DNA of 64,000 nt from Nocardioides litoris (GCF_006346315.1 NZ_VDMR01000003.1:1-64000), one strand, 5' to 3'; numbered from the stretch's first letter, positions 17,385 to 25,308 are shown. The notes: a model not told the origin generated them from the letters alone. A program made the numbers and translations.

Positions 17385-18308
17385 GTGTCTTCCCATCTTC
17401 CCGATCTCGATGGACTGCGGCTGCTCGTAGGCATCGCCCGCCATGGCAGCATCGGTGGCACGGCACGCGCCAACGGCATGAGCCAGCAGGCCGCGTCCGA
17501 ACGTGTGCGGGGAATGGAGGCCCAGACAGGGCTGACGCTCGTGCGACGCGGCGCACGTGGATCACAGCTCACCGAGGCCGGCGTGGTCGTAGCCGAGTGG
17601 GCGGCGCGGCTGCTCGATCTAGCCGACGAGGTAGACACCGCGATCGAGGGGTTGCGCGGCGACCGCAGTCGCGAGCTCGTGGTGTGGGCCAGCATGACGA
17701 TCGCGGAGAGTCTCATCCCCCGCTGGCTGGTGCAGTTGCGCCAACGACAGCTTGGCGAGGGCTACCGGGCGACGGCTGTGAGTCTCAATGCCTCCAACAG
17801 CCGAGACGTGGTCGAAGCGGTTCGCGCAGGAACAGCCCACGTGGGCTTCGTCGAGGGAGTCGAGGCGCCGGCGGCGGTGCGGTCGGTGACCGTCGCCCAG
17901 GACGAGCTCGTTCTGGTCGCGGCGGCCGGCACACCGCTGAGTCGACGACGCACCCCGCTGTTGCCCGAGGAGGTGGCAGAACTTGCGCTGACCAGTCGTG
18001 AGCAGGGCTCGGGAACCCGCGAGGTTCTTGAGATCGCCTTGGCCAAACATGGCTTGGCGGTGGGCGACCCGGAGGTGGAGCTCACCACCGCGACCGCCGT
18101 CCGCGAAGCAGTCCTTGCCGGCAGCGCGCCGGCGTTCCTCAGCCGTCGCGTCGTCGCGCGCGACGTGGATTCCGGGAGCCTGAGCGTCGTGGCCGTACTG
18201 GACCTCGATCTGCGACGGTACTTCCGCGCCGTCTGGGTCGGAACCAAGAACCCGCCGGCCGGGGTAGTGCGTGACCTCGTCGCGATCGCGCGTGCGGCTG
18301 AGCGCTGA
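17385..18308 (+). CDS. LysR-family transcriptional regulator
   Basis: A 307-aa LTTR. The N-terminal winged HTH is LDGLRLLVGIARHGSIGGTARANGMSQQAASERVRGMEAQTG, and a periplasmic-binding-protein-like effector domain spans about 90-300 (LVVWASMTIAESLIPRWL through AVWVGTKNPPAGVV). LTTRs usually control the divergent gene, here the TDT transporter, in response to a small ligand. The 93-bp gap contains ACCGGT and AT-rich segments that could hold the operator, but no clear T-N11-A site was settled. It starts at GTG. Confidence 0.9.
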   Translation: MSSHLPDLDGLRLLVGIARHGSIGGTARANGMSQQAASERVRGMEAQTGLTLVRRGARGSQLTEAGVVVAEWAARLLDLADEVDTAIEGLRGDRSRELVVWASMTIAESLIPRWLVQLRQRQLGEGYRATAVSLNASNSRDVVEAVRAGTAHVGFVEGVEAPAAVRSVTVAQDELVLVAAAGTPLSRRRTPLLPEEVAELALTSREQGSGTREVLEIALAKHGLAVGDPEVELTTATAVREAVLAGSAPAFLSRRVVARDVDSGSLSVVAVLDLDLRRYFRAVWVGTKNPPAGVVRDLVAIARAAER

Positions 18309-18517
18309 CCACCAGAGCGCCTACACAATGAACTGGTGGCCCACGAAGTGGAGCCGGGTGCGGGCACATGGCTCGCCGCTGGTTCGGCATAGGGTTTCCT
18401 TTGTGACGTCGCCGCCGCATGTACGGGATGAGCAGGCGTTCCCGCTCCCGCTGGCCGCCGGATTCGCGGGCATCTGCCTGGCTGTCGGTGTTGCGCCCGT
18501 GGGCTGGAGCGGACACC

Positions 18518-19126
18518 GTGCTGGCTGACCCCGCCAGCAAACGAGCGCGCGTCCACGACGACCCGGTTGGCCGCTTGAACGAGCTCGCCGAACGGTGGCG
18601 GTTAGCAGGCCCGAGCAGTTCCAGGTTCGTGCCCTGGTTCGACCCCGACGGCGCGGGCACCCGCGCCCAGGTCCTGCTGCTGATGGAGGCGCCGGGGCCC
18701 AGGACGGTCGCCGCGGGCGACCTCGGCTTCAGTTCGCTCGACAACGACGATCCCACCACCCGTCAGGTCCGTCGGGCGCTGACCCCCTCCAGGCTCGACC
18801 CGGCGCAGTGCCTGCGGTGGAACGTCGTCCCCTGGGCGTTGACCGGACCTGATGGTCGGCGCCGCAGCCCCCGGGTCGATGACCTGGAAGACGCCCGGCC
18901 CGCCTTGAGCGCGCTGCTCGCCGAGCTGGTCGACCTCCGGGTGGTCGTGCCCCTCGGCAGCGCGGCGCTCGAGGGCTGGATGAGGTACCTCACGCTCGCC
19001 GAGCATCCGGTCGTCGTCCCCACCCTGGCCGTTCCCCATCCCTCACCCGTCAACGGACACCGGCGCCAGGAGGCTCTCCAGCGGACCACCGCCGCACTGG
19101 AACGAGCCGCAGATCTCTGCCGGTGA
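18518..19126 (+). CDS. uracil-DNA glycosylase superfamily protein
   Basis: A 202-aa protein with UDG-superfamily motifs: VLLLMEAPGP near residue 50 (motif 1 like GEAPG), CLRWNVVPWALTG, and LAVPHPSPVNGHRR near the C-terminus (motif 2 loop HPSP). No four-cysteine iron-sulphur cluster of family 4/5 enzymes is visible, so it may be an atypical member with altered chemistry. GTG 18518 is chosen for the GGAG eight bases upstream. The frame is open further upstream but lacks family similarity there. It stands alone within the island cargo. Confidence 0.7.
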   Translation: MLADPASKRARVHDDPVGRLNELAERWRLAGPSSSRFVPWFDPDGAGTRAQVLLLMEAPGPRTVAAGDLGFSSLDNDDPTTRQVRRALTPSRLDPAQCLRWNVVPWALTGPDGRRRSPRVDDLEDARPALSALLAELVDLRVVVPLGSAALEGWMRYLTLAEHPVVVPTLAVPHPSPVNGHRRQEALQRTTAALERAADLCR

Positions 19127-19210
19127 GCGGCCCACTCCCTGGTGCGAAGCCAATTGCCGCCGACCCCTCGTAGGCGCACGTCGGCCACCAGGCGACCTAC
19201 TGTGGCGGAC

Positions 19211-19861
19211 ATGCTCGGGACTCTGAGGCGAACCGCAATGACAACTCTCGTCGTGCTGGCCCTCGCCAGCTGCGGAGGGGCACCCGAGACGACCAGCAGC
19301 CCGGCTGGCGACTCCTCGGGACAGACGATCTCCGTGGCCGGCTCCCCAGCGCTGAGATGGGGCGAGGGCGACTACGGGGTCGTCCTCGCGCACGGCGCCG
19401 CCTTCGACGCTGCCAGCTGGGAGGAGCAAGCCGTCGCGATCGCCGACCAGGGAGCCACCGTGGTCGCGGTCGAGGACATCGACTCCGATGCGATTCGCGC
19501 CGCGGTAGAACTGCTGCAGGATCAGGGAGTCGCTGACGTTGCGCTCGTCGGGGCCAGCGCTGGGGCCGATGCCATCCTCGATCTCGCGAGCCAGGACCCA
19601 GGTCTGGCCGATCAGCTGATCTTGCTGTCGCCGAACGCAACGGTCGACGGTCTCGGGGAGGAGCCGAAGCTCTTCGTGGCCAGCGAGGACGAGCCCGTGG
19701 CCAACGTCTCGACGGAGCTGGCCGCCTCCTCCCCCGGTGAGGAGAACGAGGTGACGATCCTGCCGGGCTCGGCCCACGCGCAGAACATCTTCGCCACAGA
19801 CCAGGCCGGTCCGGTCCTCGAGGCGATGCTCCAACGCCTCAAGCGCTTCGCTGCCCCATGA
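19211..19861 (+). CDS. alpha/beta-hydrolase lipoprotein
   Basis: A 216-aa exported hydrolase. A short hydrophobic leader ends in lipobox LASC (Cys about 20), so the protein is probably lipid-anchored outside the membrane. The fold shows an oxyanion HG (VLAHGAAFD), nucleophile elbow GASAG, an acid candidate in FVASEDEPV and a catalytic His in LPGSAHAQNIF, a dienelactone-hydrolase-like layout. ATG 19211 is the likely start, with an in-frame GTG at 19202 possible. It sits 34 bp before the ECF sigma gene and might share its operon. Confidence 0.75.
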   Translation: MLGTLRRTAMTTLVVLALASCGGAPETTSSPAGDSSGQTISVAGSPALRWGEGDYGVVLAHGAAFDAASWEEQAVAIADQGATVVAVEDIDSDAIRAAVELLQDQGVADVALVGASAGADAILDLASQDPGLADQLILLSPNATVDGLGEEPKLFVASEDEPVANVSTELAASSPGEENEVTILPGSAHAQNIFATDQAGPVLEAMLQRLKRFAAP

Positions 19862-19895
19862 GACCGCGCGGAGCAGACGTGCGTGGCGCGACACG

Positions 19896-20486
19896 GTGAA
19901 CCGATCCGGAGCGCGAGTCGTACCCAGGATCGTGAGATCGCTGCGCCCTGGCTCTCGGGCACCCGGAAGGACGACGGCCGAGGCCGACGAGCGGGTGCTG
20001 ACCGAGCTCTACCTACGGCACGGGACGGCCCTGATGACCTTCGTGCTGCGCCTGGTCGATGACCGGGGCCGGGCCGAGGACGTCGTGCAGGAGACGATGC
20101 TGCGCGGCTGGCGCAATCTCGACCGAATTGATCCGACCCGCGGCGACCCGCGGGCCTACCTGTTCGCGGTGGCCCGCAACCTGGTGATCGATCTGTGGCG
20201 CGCCGACGAGCGCCGCCCACGACTCGTCGGCGACGACGACACCGTCGCGGCGCAGGCGGTCGGTGACCGTGCGGACGCGCTCGTCGACGCCTACGTCGTC
20301 GTGCAGGCGCTGGACCGGCTCTCACCCGAGCACCGGGCCGTGGTCGACGAGCTCTACTACCGCGGTGCCACGGTCACCGAGGCCGCGACCACCCTCGGAC
20401 TGCGCCCGGGCACCGTGAAGTCACGCTCGTACTACGCGATCCGCATCCTGCGGACCGCATTCGAGGAGATGGGAGTCGAGCGATGA
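19896..20486 (+). CDS. ECF-family RNA polymerase sigma factor
   Basis: A 196-aa group IV sigma factor. Region 2 runs ELYLRHGTALMTFVLRLVDDRGRAEDVVQETMLRGWRN. A short linker leads to region 4 (LDRLSPEHRAVVDELYYRGATVTEAATTLGLRPGTVKSR). It is similar in style to the SigK/SigL group. GTG 19896 gives an N-terminal tail of about 25 residues, so the true start may be further in. The anti-sigma gene overlaps its stop (ATGA) and a secreted protein follows, so the trio is likely one autoregulated operon. Confidence 0.92.
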   Translation: MNRSGARVVPRIVRSLRPGSRAPGRTTAEADERVLTELYLRHGTALMTFVLRLVDDRGRAEDVVQETMLRGWRNLDRIDPTRGDPRAYLFAVARNLVIDLWRADERRPRLVGDDDTVAAQAVGDRADALVDAYVVVQALDRLSPEHRAVVDELYYRGATVTEAATTLGLRPGTVKSRSYYAIRILRTAFEEMGVER

Positions 20487-21133
20487 ACAAGCACGAGGAG
20501 GACCGGGCCCACACCCGGCTGCGCGAGCTGCTGGGTCCCTACGTCCTGGGCGGTCTCGACGCCGACGACCGGGCCCAGCTCGAGTCCCACCTGCCGACCT
20601 GCGCGCCGTGTCGCGACGAGCTCGCGACGTACGCCGGGCTGCCGGCGCTGCTGCGGGCCGGGGCGCCCGCATCCGCGCTCCGCGTGACTCCCGACGCCGG
20701 CCTGGGGGACGCGATCGAAGCCCTGCGGACCCGTCGTCGACGCCGGCTGCTCCTCACCGCTGCCGCCGCGGTCGTGCTGGTCGCGGGAGCGGGTGCCGGC
20801 ACGGCGGTGGTCCTCGGACCCGATGAACCGGTCTCCACGACCCTCGCCCTGAGCGCCCCGGCGGGCGTGAGCGCAACCGGAGCAACCTCATTGAGGGCCA
20901 AGCCGTGGGGCACGTCGGTCGACCTCGACCTGCGGGGGCTCCCACAAGACGAGCAGTTCGTCGCCTGGCTCGTCTCGCCCGAAGGGGAGCGCCAGCAGGT
21001 CGCCACCTGGGGATCGACCGACAACGGCGAGGCGCAGGTGACCGGGGCCGCCGCACTCGCCCCCCAAGACGTGGCCCAGGTGCGCGTCACCGACTCCGAC
21101 GGCGATTTAGTGCTCTCCACCGCAACCAGGTGA
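20483..21133 (+). CDS. zinc-binding anti-sigma factor (RskA-like)
   Basis: A 216-aa membrane anti-sigma. The cytoplasmic N-terminus contains the ZAS motif HLPTCAPCRDEL (His-x3-Cys-x2-Cys) that grips the ECF sigma factor. One membrane helix (LLLTAAAAVVLVAGAGAGTAVVL) is followed by an extracytoplasmic RskA-type domain with conserved Trp/Gly positions (LPQDEQFVAWLVSPEGERQQVATW). It overlaps the sigma gene by four bases. Signal-triggered proteolysis is the family mechanism. Confidence 0.9.
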   Translation: MNKHEEDRAHTRLRELLGPYVLGGLDADDRAQLESHLPTCAPCRDELATYAGLPALLRAGAPASALRVTPDAGLGDAIEALRTRRRRRLLLTAAAAVVLVAGAGAGTAVVLGPDEPVSTTLALSAPAGVSATGATSLRAKPWGTSVDLDLRGLPQDEQFVAWLVSPEGERQQVATWGSTDNGEAQVTGAAALAPQDVAQVRVTDSDGDLVLSTATR

Positions 21134-21189
21134 ACCGATCCGCGGGAGACGGCGTACTCCTGCCTGACATCCGACGAAAGGGACCCACC

Positions 21190-21882
21190 ATGAAGAAGAC
21201 CGCCACCGCCCTGACCGCTCTCACCGTGACCGCAGCGCTCGCCGGCACCTACGCCGCCACCGCCGGCGGCGCCTCCGCCACCCCTGGACCGGGCCACCGC
21301 GACCGCCAGCAAGCGGCCAAGACCGTGGACGTCGAGATCCTCGCCCCCGGACGCGGCGACAACGCCGGCATCGGCGGAGCCGGGTGGTTCGTCGACCTCG
21401 ACATCGAATTCGACGACACCTCGCTCGCTGGCACCGGATTCACCGCCAACCAGCTGACCGGTCCGCTCGCGCACAACAACACCGCTCCGTTCCCCGGCAC
21501 CTTCTCCACCGGAACCGACGACCGGATGCCCGGCCTGGTCGTGCTCACCAGCACCACCAACAACACCCTGCCCGGCTTCTCCGGCCCGGGAACCAACCTG
21601 GCCAACCTGTTCAACCTCACCGGCGTCACCGACCGTTCCAAGAACGACGTCGAGCTCAGGGACACCTGGATCGTCGGCGCCCCGATCGCCGGCAAGGACG
21701 TCACCACCACGCTGACCGTCGCCGTCATCGACGACCTGAACCACGACGGCATCTACAACGACGCACCCGCCGTCGTCACCGACCAGAACGCCGACGGCCG
21801 CATCGACCGCCGCGACCTCGAAGCCATCGGCGTCGCCTCCAAGGTCGAGACAGTCGACTTCCGCATCAACGGCGCGCCCTGA
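21190..21882 (+). CDS. secreted protein with an EF-hand-like segment, cargo of the ECF operon
   Basis: A 230-aa protein starting MKKTATALTALTVTAALAGTY, a clear signal peptide with cleavage near ASA-TPG. The mature part is rich in Thr/Asn/Gly/Asp and ends with two Asp-rich loops, DLNHDGIYND and DQNADGRIDRRDLEAIG. The second fits a calcium-binding EF-hand/dockerin loop. I do not recognise the family further. AAAGGGA precedes ATG 21190. It lies 56 bp behind the anti-sigma gene, so it is probably a regulated output of this sigma system. Confidence 0.75.
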   Translation: MKKTATALTALTVTAALAGTYAATAGGASATPGPGHRDRQQAAKTVDVEILAPGRGDNAGIGGAGWFVDLDIEFDDTSLAGTGFTANQLTGPLAHNNTAPFPGTFSTGTDDRMPGLVVLTSTTNNTLPGFSGPGTNLANLFNLTGVTDRSKNDVELRDTWIVGAPIAGKDVTTTLTVAVIDDLNHDGIYNDAPAVVTDQNADGRIDRRDLEAIGVASKVETVDFRINGAP

Positions 21883-22159
21883 GGCGAATCTGAATCCACC
21901 TACCGCCGACGGGCACCGCTGCACCCCAAGGCGCATGCCTCGCAATTGGAGTGAGGCAACCCAAGGGGCACCGCACTTCAGCCGGACGGGGAAGGCAGAA
22001 TCAGTAAGAGGCCTGACCGCCTACCCGAAGCCTCGATGAGCGCCACAACCCTCGCCAGCACCGTGCCAGCTTTCGCGCATGATCACCACGGGCCGTCACC
22101 GGAGCACTGGCCGGCGTCAGATCCCTCCGAACCCGCCTCTGACCTGCTGTTTCACTTTG

Positions 22160-22203
22160 TAGCGGGGGCAGGATTTGAACCTGCGACCTCTGGGTTATGA
22201 GCG
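22160..22203 (-). pseudogene. orphan 3' half of a CAU tRNA (elongator Met-like)
   Basis: The minus strand reads from the anticodon CAT (22199-22197) through the extra loop, a perfect T-arm GCAGG-TTCAAAT-CCTGC and acceptor strand CCCCGCT to discriminator A (22160). The acceptor 3' sequence looks like that of actinobacterial elongator tRNA-Met and differs from the tRNA at 6332. Bases 5' of the anticodon stem do not form a tRNA, so only half remains. It looks like an old att site cut at the anticodon loop. Confidence 0.7.
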
Positions 22204-22390
22204 GCGCGTTGAGGCGGCGTCCTTTTGTGTCGCGGACCCAAGCTCAGCGATCTCTAATGAACCACCGTTGGGTCGTTGATCCAAAACTGACCACGACGGA
22301 ACGGTCGGTGACGGGGATTGCGGGCTTATGCGCTGACCTGCACTGAAGTCATGGACGTTCGGTGTCCTCTAGCGCCTGTTGCGGTTGTTC

Positions 22391-22408
22391 TGCGGACTCC
22401 CTGCGGAC
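22391..22408. repeat. phased TGCGGAC pair
   Basis: TGCGGAC occurs at 22391-22397 and 22402-22408, exactly 11 bp apart. It is the reverse complement of the GTCCGCA pairs at 6483, 25047-25076 and 25151. It sits about 190 bp from the orphan tRNA half, which supports an integrase-binding role. Confidence 0.5.
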
Positions 22409-22489
22409 TGCACACCGTCCCGGCCACGGCCATCGGTGAACCGAGGACCTGGCACAAGCGCCCGACACTGCCGAAAGTCGGGCTCGACA

Positions 22490-22661
22490 TCAGTCGCCTG
22501 CGGGTACTTCAGGGTTCTCCCGACGAATCTTAACGATGACGTGCTCGCGAAGTGGCGTTGAAGTGTGTCCGTGGCCATGGCGTGGTCTGCGCTACGAGGT
22601 GCTCCAGGTCGTCGGCCGACACCGCGTGGTCGCAGCTGTGACAGGTGAGGGTGAGGAGCAT
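22490..22661 (-). pseudogene. small zinc-ribbon-like protein (DUF1059-like), frameshifted
   Basis: ATG 22661 gives MLLTLTCHSCDHAVSADDLEHLVAQTT, a small protein with a CxxC pair resembling DUF1059-like metal-binding proteins. One extra C near 22,577 shifts the frame. In the next frame the normal ending HGHGHTSTPLREHVIVKIRR continues to TGA at 22490. As read, translation instead runs to a stop after 43 residues. The intact form would be about 56 aa. It lies 11 bp behind the DUF4396 gene and belongs to that metal cluster. Confidence 0.6.
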
Positions 22662-22672
22662 GACGGCGGTCC

Positions 22673-23389
22673 CTAGTGGGTGCTGCTGGAGGTTGGGTTA
22701 TGCGCCGAGTCCTGGTCTGAACCCATGAAATCAGCCACGGAGACGACCAACCCGCCGAGCATGAACGCAGTAATGGCTGCGACAAGCGTGCTGGTGGCAA
22801 GGGACGGAGTGTGTGCCCGGAACCCCTCGGTCGGGCCGCTCGCACCGTGGTACTCGTGGGTCAGGGCGTGGCCCTTGCCGTGGGCAAGCAGGTACTTGTT
22901 GACCGGGTAGGCCGCGAACCCGGCCACGGTCAGCGCAATCGCCATGCCGACCCAGAAGGTGACGTTCACGAGCCCCGCGTCCATCGCGCCTGGGATAAGG
23001 GCCATGACCACGTTGTCGGCGACCTCCATGGTCGCGATCGAGACGGTGTCGGCGGCAAGGACGACGCTGAGCGCGGTAGCGACACCGAGTCCGGCCTTGA
23101 GCAGCGGCAGCGTGGACAGGGTGTAGCCGAACACGAACGCCAAGGCGATCGACAACACGATGGTCCACCCGTTGCTCAGCCCGGCGGCGGTGCCGATCAT
23201 GAGCCCGGCGATCTCACCGATCGCGCAGCCGGTGAGGCAGTGCAGCGTGGCGCTGACGGCCATTGCGCGGTTAGCCATCGACCCATTGTCATGGTGCCCG
23301 CCGTGCCCGCCGTGCCCGCCGTGCGCCTCGTGTTCGGTGTGGTGGTCGGTGTGGTGGCTGATGTGGGTCTGGTGAGGCGTGTCGCTCAT
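22673..23389 (-). CDS. DUF4396 membrane protein with a His-rich N-terminus
   Basis: A 238-aa protein. The first 45 residues carry many His and Gly (HTDHHTEHEAHGGHGGHGGHH), a likely metal-binding tail. The membrane core has about six helices and the DUF4396 signature HCLTGCAIGEIAGLMIGTAAG, with two cysteines in the first helix. The C-terminus has further His residues. Family members cluster with copper genes, but no biochemical role is assigned. ATG 23389 follows GGAG. It is divergent from the DUF6153 gene across a CsoR-like palindrome. Confidence 0.8.
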   Translation of the reverse strand: MSDTPHQTHISHHTDHHTEHEAHGGHGGHGGHHDNGSMANRAMAVSATLHCLTGCAIGEIAGLMIGTAAGLSNGWTIVLSIALAFVFGYTLSTLPLLKAGLGVATALSVVLAADTVSIATMEVADNVVMALIPGAMDAGLVNVTFWVGMAIALTVAGFAAYPVNKYLLAHGKGHALTHEYHGASGPTEGFRAHTPSLATSTLVAAITAFMLGGLVVSVADFMGSDQDSAHNPTSSSTH

Positions 23390-23437
23390 CGCTCGTCGCT
23401 CCGTTCGTGGCATCGGTCAGATGTCGGGCCTAACGGG

Positions 23438-23452
23438 TACCCAGGGGGGGTA
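23438..23452. promoter_or_regulatory. CsoR-like operator TACCC-N5-GGGTA with overlapping -10
   Basis: TACCC (23438-23442) and GGGTA (23448-23452) form an inverted repeat around five bases in a G-rich run, the pattern typical of copper-sensing CsoR sites. TATATT at 23451-23456 could be the -10 for the rightward DUF6153-DUF305 genes. It lies between divergent metal-linked genes. No csoR gene is in the window, so the regulator would be encoded elsewhere. Confidence 0.5.
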
Positions 23453-23503
23453 TATTCCGGTGGGTGAACAGTCCTCGATAACATGGCCGCAGGAGGTGAC
23501 ACC

Positions 23504-24043
23504 ATGACCACCGCCGCGGCAAACCGGCCTGATGCTGAACAGGACCGCGAACGCGCGCGCCTCGGACTCGTCGTCGCTGTCGCCGCCATCGTTCTCGGGA
23601 TCCTCGCGATGCATGTCCTCACGGCTCACGGGACCCATCACGGTCCGGGCATGACCCGCATGAGCGCGATGCCCAGCACCAACTCGTCAGTCCCGACGGC
23701 CGCCACAAACGGCATGAGCGGCATGAGCGGCATGAGCGGCATGAGCCACCGCTACGGGGCCTCGTCCTCCGCCTCCCACACCGCCCTTACCCCTGCTGTC
23801 GATGCGCCCGCAGTCGCCGCCACGGGCGACGGTCACGGCGGTCAGACGGGTTCCATGGTCATGCTCTGCGCCGTCATGCTCGCCGCCGCAGCCGGAGCAA
23901 CTCTCCTCCTTCTTGCGCTTGGCCGTACCAGTGCAACCTGGCGCACCAGCCTTCCCGCTTTTTGCGCCGTCATCACACGAACGACAGCCCGCCTCGCGAC
24001 CGGACCACCACCGACATGGGAGTTCTCCGTCATCAGGTGCTGA
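23504..24043 (+). CDS. DUF6153-like membrane protein with Met/His-rich segment
   Basis: A 179-aa protein with a membrane helix near the N-terminus (LGLVVAVAAIVLGILAMHVL) and another in the second half (SMVMLCAVMLAAAAGATLLLLAL). The segment between them, outside the membrane, contains MSGMSGMSGMSH plus further Met and His, as expected for Cu(I)/Cu(II) binding. AGGAGG stands eight bases before ATG 23504. It lies 82 bp before the DUF305 gene. A copper-handling role is inferred from composition and neighbours. Confidence 0.75.
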   Translation: MTTAAANRPDAEQDRERARLGLVVAVAAIVLGILAMHVLTAHGTHHGPGMTRMSAMPSTNSSVPTAATNGMSGMSGMSGMSHRYGASSSASHTALTPAVDAPAVAATGDGHGGQTGSMVMLCAVMLAAAAGATLLLLALGRTSATWRTSLPAFCAVITRTTARLATGPPPTWEFSVIRC

Positions 24044-24125
24044 CAGGTAGCCAGCCGCCTTCCCGCGACAACGCCGAGGCGCGGCACGCGACCCCACCCG
24101 TCAGCACCCAACAGGAGAACCCATC

Positions 24126-24776
24126 ATGCGCACCAACCGCACCGTCCGTACGTCTCGCGCCCTTGGCGCAACCGCCCTCGGCCTCACCCTCGCCTTCACC
24201 GTCGCTGCCTGCGGCGACGACACCGGCGACCCGAACTCGGCGAGCACCGAGCCGTCCGCAACCGAGCACAACGACGCCGACGTCACCTTCGCCTCCGACA
24301 TGCTCCAGCACCACGCACAGGCACTGTCAATGGTCGACCTGACCCAGGGCCGCACCCTCGACCCCGAAGTCCAAGCCATCGCCGATGAGATCCGTGAGGC
24401 TCAGGCACCCGAGATCGAGAGCTTCAGCAGCTGGCTCACCGACTGGGACGAAGAAGTCCCCGCCACCATGCGCGACCACGCCAACGCCGACCACGACATA
24501 GACGACTCCGGCGACATGGGTGACTCGATGGAAGGCATGGACACCGACATGCCCGGCATGATGAGCGCCAACGAGATGACCGCCCTGGAATCCGCCCCCG
24601 ACTCCGAGTTCCAGGACATGTGGCTCACCATGATGATCGAGCATCACACCGGAGCCGTGCAGATGGCGAACACTGAGACAGAAGGTGGTCAGTACAAGCC
24701 CGCTATCGACCTCGCCAGGAACATCATCGAGTCGCAGAGCGCAGAGATCGAGACCATGAAGACACTGCTCGACTGA
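24126..24776 (+). CDS. DUF305 lipoprotein (copper-associated)
   Basis: A 216-aa exported lipoprotein with lipobox VAAC-GDD (Cys about 34). Two DUF305 helical hairpins carry the family metal-ligand pairs: DMLQHHAQALSMVDLT and MIEHHTGAVQMA. A Met/Asp-rich middle (MGDSMEGMDTDMPGMM) supports metal binding. DUF305 proteins are often induced by copper. It is the last gene of the metal cluster and is followed by a strong hairpin terminator. Confidence 0.88.
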   Translation: MRTNRTVRTSRALGATALGLTLAFTVAACGDDTGDPNSASTEPSATEHNDADVTFASDMLQHHAQALSMVDLTQGRTLDPEVQAIADEIREAQAPEIESFSSWLTDWDEEVPATMRDHANADHDIDDSGDMGDSMEGMDTDMPGMMSANEMTALESAPDSEFQDMWLTMMIEHHTGAVQMANTETEGGQYKPAIDLARNIIESQSAEIETMKTLLD

Positions 24777-24786
24777 GATCTAGTTG

Positions 24787-24826
24787 GCCGTGAGTGCTCG
24801 ACGGTCTGACGCCGAGCACTCACGGC
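24787..24826 (+). terminator. hairpin terminator after the DUF305 gene
   Basis: The arms GCCGTGAGTGCTCG and CGAGCACTCACGGC (24787-24800 and 24813-24826) pair perfectly over 14 bp around a 12-nt loop, 11 bp after the stop codon. No U-run follows. Confidence 0.7.
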
Positions 24827-25046
24827 GATAGGTCCGTGAGCAGGACGCCAGGTTGTAGAGCCACGCCACGACTGTCCGCTCGGCTCGTCAGAACGCCAAA
24901 CGCCCGATCATGCCGCCGTAGGGGCGCAACGCGACGTCGTGACCATTCCCCTCAGGACCAGGAGCCTGCTGCAAACTTGGCAAGTCGACTCCGAGAATCT
25001 GACGAGCAAAGGAGTTGAAGTTGCGTATTGGCCTAGGCTGCACTTG

Positions 25047-25168
25047 GTCCGCAATCAGTCCGCAAACCTGTCCGCAAAAACTGCTCGTCGACGGCCTCGA
25101 GCGAAATCCACGCGATGACGAAGCCGGTCCAGGTTGCCCGAGGGCCAGCAGTCCGCAAATAGTCCGCA
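25047..25168. repeat. five phased GTCCGCA repeats near attR, with integrase-end similarity
   Basis: GTCCGCA occurs at 25047, 25058 and 25070 (steps of 11 and 12 bp) and at 25151 and 25162 (11 bp). The 25151-25168 block is identical to 6483-6500. On the minus strand, similarity to the int 3' end extends a further 15-20 bp, so it may be a remnant of a second related integrase. The rest of 24,827-25,308 shows no gene. Confidence 0.55.
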
Positions 25169-25308
25169 TCAGAGCCACGACCGACCGATTGAGACCACAA
25201 ATGGTCATCACCGTCGCATCGTCACTCCGAGACGTTCGTCCAGGTCAGAGGGGGTTTTCGGCAATGACCGTCGACCTCCAGCAGTTTTCTAGAACGGCAA
25301 ATTTGGCC

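Larger units (their letters stand above)
21883..22489. other. gene-poor stretch with tRNA debris and phased repeats
   Basis: About 600 bp without a convincing coding region. It contains the orphan tRNA 3' half at 22160-22203 and the paired TGCGGAC repeats at 22391-22408. Composition is mixed. It looks like a junction between two formerly separate mobile elements. Confidence 0.6.

Noticed and set aside
23713..23748. Tandem 9-bp repeat ggcatgagc as a possible regulatory or CRISPR-like array
   Set aside because: It encodes the MSGMSGMSGMSH segment of the DUF6153 protein. There are no spacers.
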